Source: Deltaproteobacteria bacterium
Lineage (GTDB): Bacteria > Desulfobacterota > Desulfobacteria > Desulfobacterales > UBA11574
Reading direction: 5' to 3'
DNA length: 6,282 bases
Assembly (NCBI GenBank): GCA_019313025.1
Contig: JAFDCA010000054.1
Coordinates: forward strand, 1 to 6,282
Of this stretch, positions 6,223 through 6,282 are shown piece after piece. Below the pieces are notes generated by a model. The model worked only from the letters and a program-made list of their open reading frames with translations, searched no databases and was not told the DNA's origin. The number at the start of each line of letters is the position of its first letter. Positions within the stretch are counted from its first letter, which is position 1. The translations under genes and the position numbers were made by a program.

Positions 6223-6282
6223 TTGAGAAGAATATTGCTTGTATTTATCATCTTATTGGTAATGAATGTATTCCTGACAAAA

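Noticed and set aside
6223..6282. Confident promoter for the UbiB-like gene
   Set aside because: TTGTCA at 6275-6280 (minus strand) resembles a -35 box, but no good -10 lies at 16-18 bp. The nearest candidate (TAAGAT) is too far and matches poorly.

Overview
The window looks like chromosomal DNA of a Gram-negative, anaerobic-type environmental bacterium. Desulfobacterota (the Desulfobacterales type of sulfate reducer) is my best guess. This rests on the flavour of the proteins (a BarA-like hybrid kinase, a PleD-like cyclase, an ETF:quinone oxidoreductase with extra cysteines, an AarF/UbiB kinase), moderate-to-low GC and A-rich spacers. It is an inference; no rRNA or other taxonomic marker is present.

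Layout: (1) 1-1311, plus strand: the C-terminal part of a hybrid sensor histidine kinase (receiver-receiver-HPt) whose sensor and kinase core lie upstream of the window. (2) 1321-2241, plus strand: a response regulator with a GGDEF output domain, starting 9 nt after the kinase stop codon and therefore almost certainly in the same operon. (3) 2242-2849: a gene-free stretch of 608 bp holding a divergent inverted repeat of about 65 bp per arm, an interleaved 13-bp inverted repeat, a stem-loop and small dyads. (4) 2850-4523, plus strand: electron-transfer flavoprotein:quinone oxidoreductase. (5) 4525-6222, minus strand: an AarF/ABC1/UbiB-type atypical kinase with two C-terminal membrane segments, converging on gene 4 with one base between the stop codons. 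(6) 6223-6282: the short 5' flank of gene 5.

How the genes may work together: the first pair forms a plausible complete phosphorelay (kinase -> REC -> HPt -> REC of the cyclase) ending in c-di-GMP synthesis, with product feedback through an intact RxxD I-site. The second pair is linked by quinone chemistry: ETF:QO feeds electrons from acyl-CoA-type dehydrogenases, via ETF, into the membrane quinone pool, and UbiB-family proteins support quinone biosynthesis or lipid handling. That functional pairing is inferred from neighbourhood and family knowledge.

All four proteins belong to known families. The part least explained by known genes is the 608-bp spacer with its inverted repeats. I do not see a clear new defence, mobile or RNA-guided system here.
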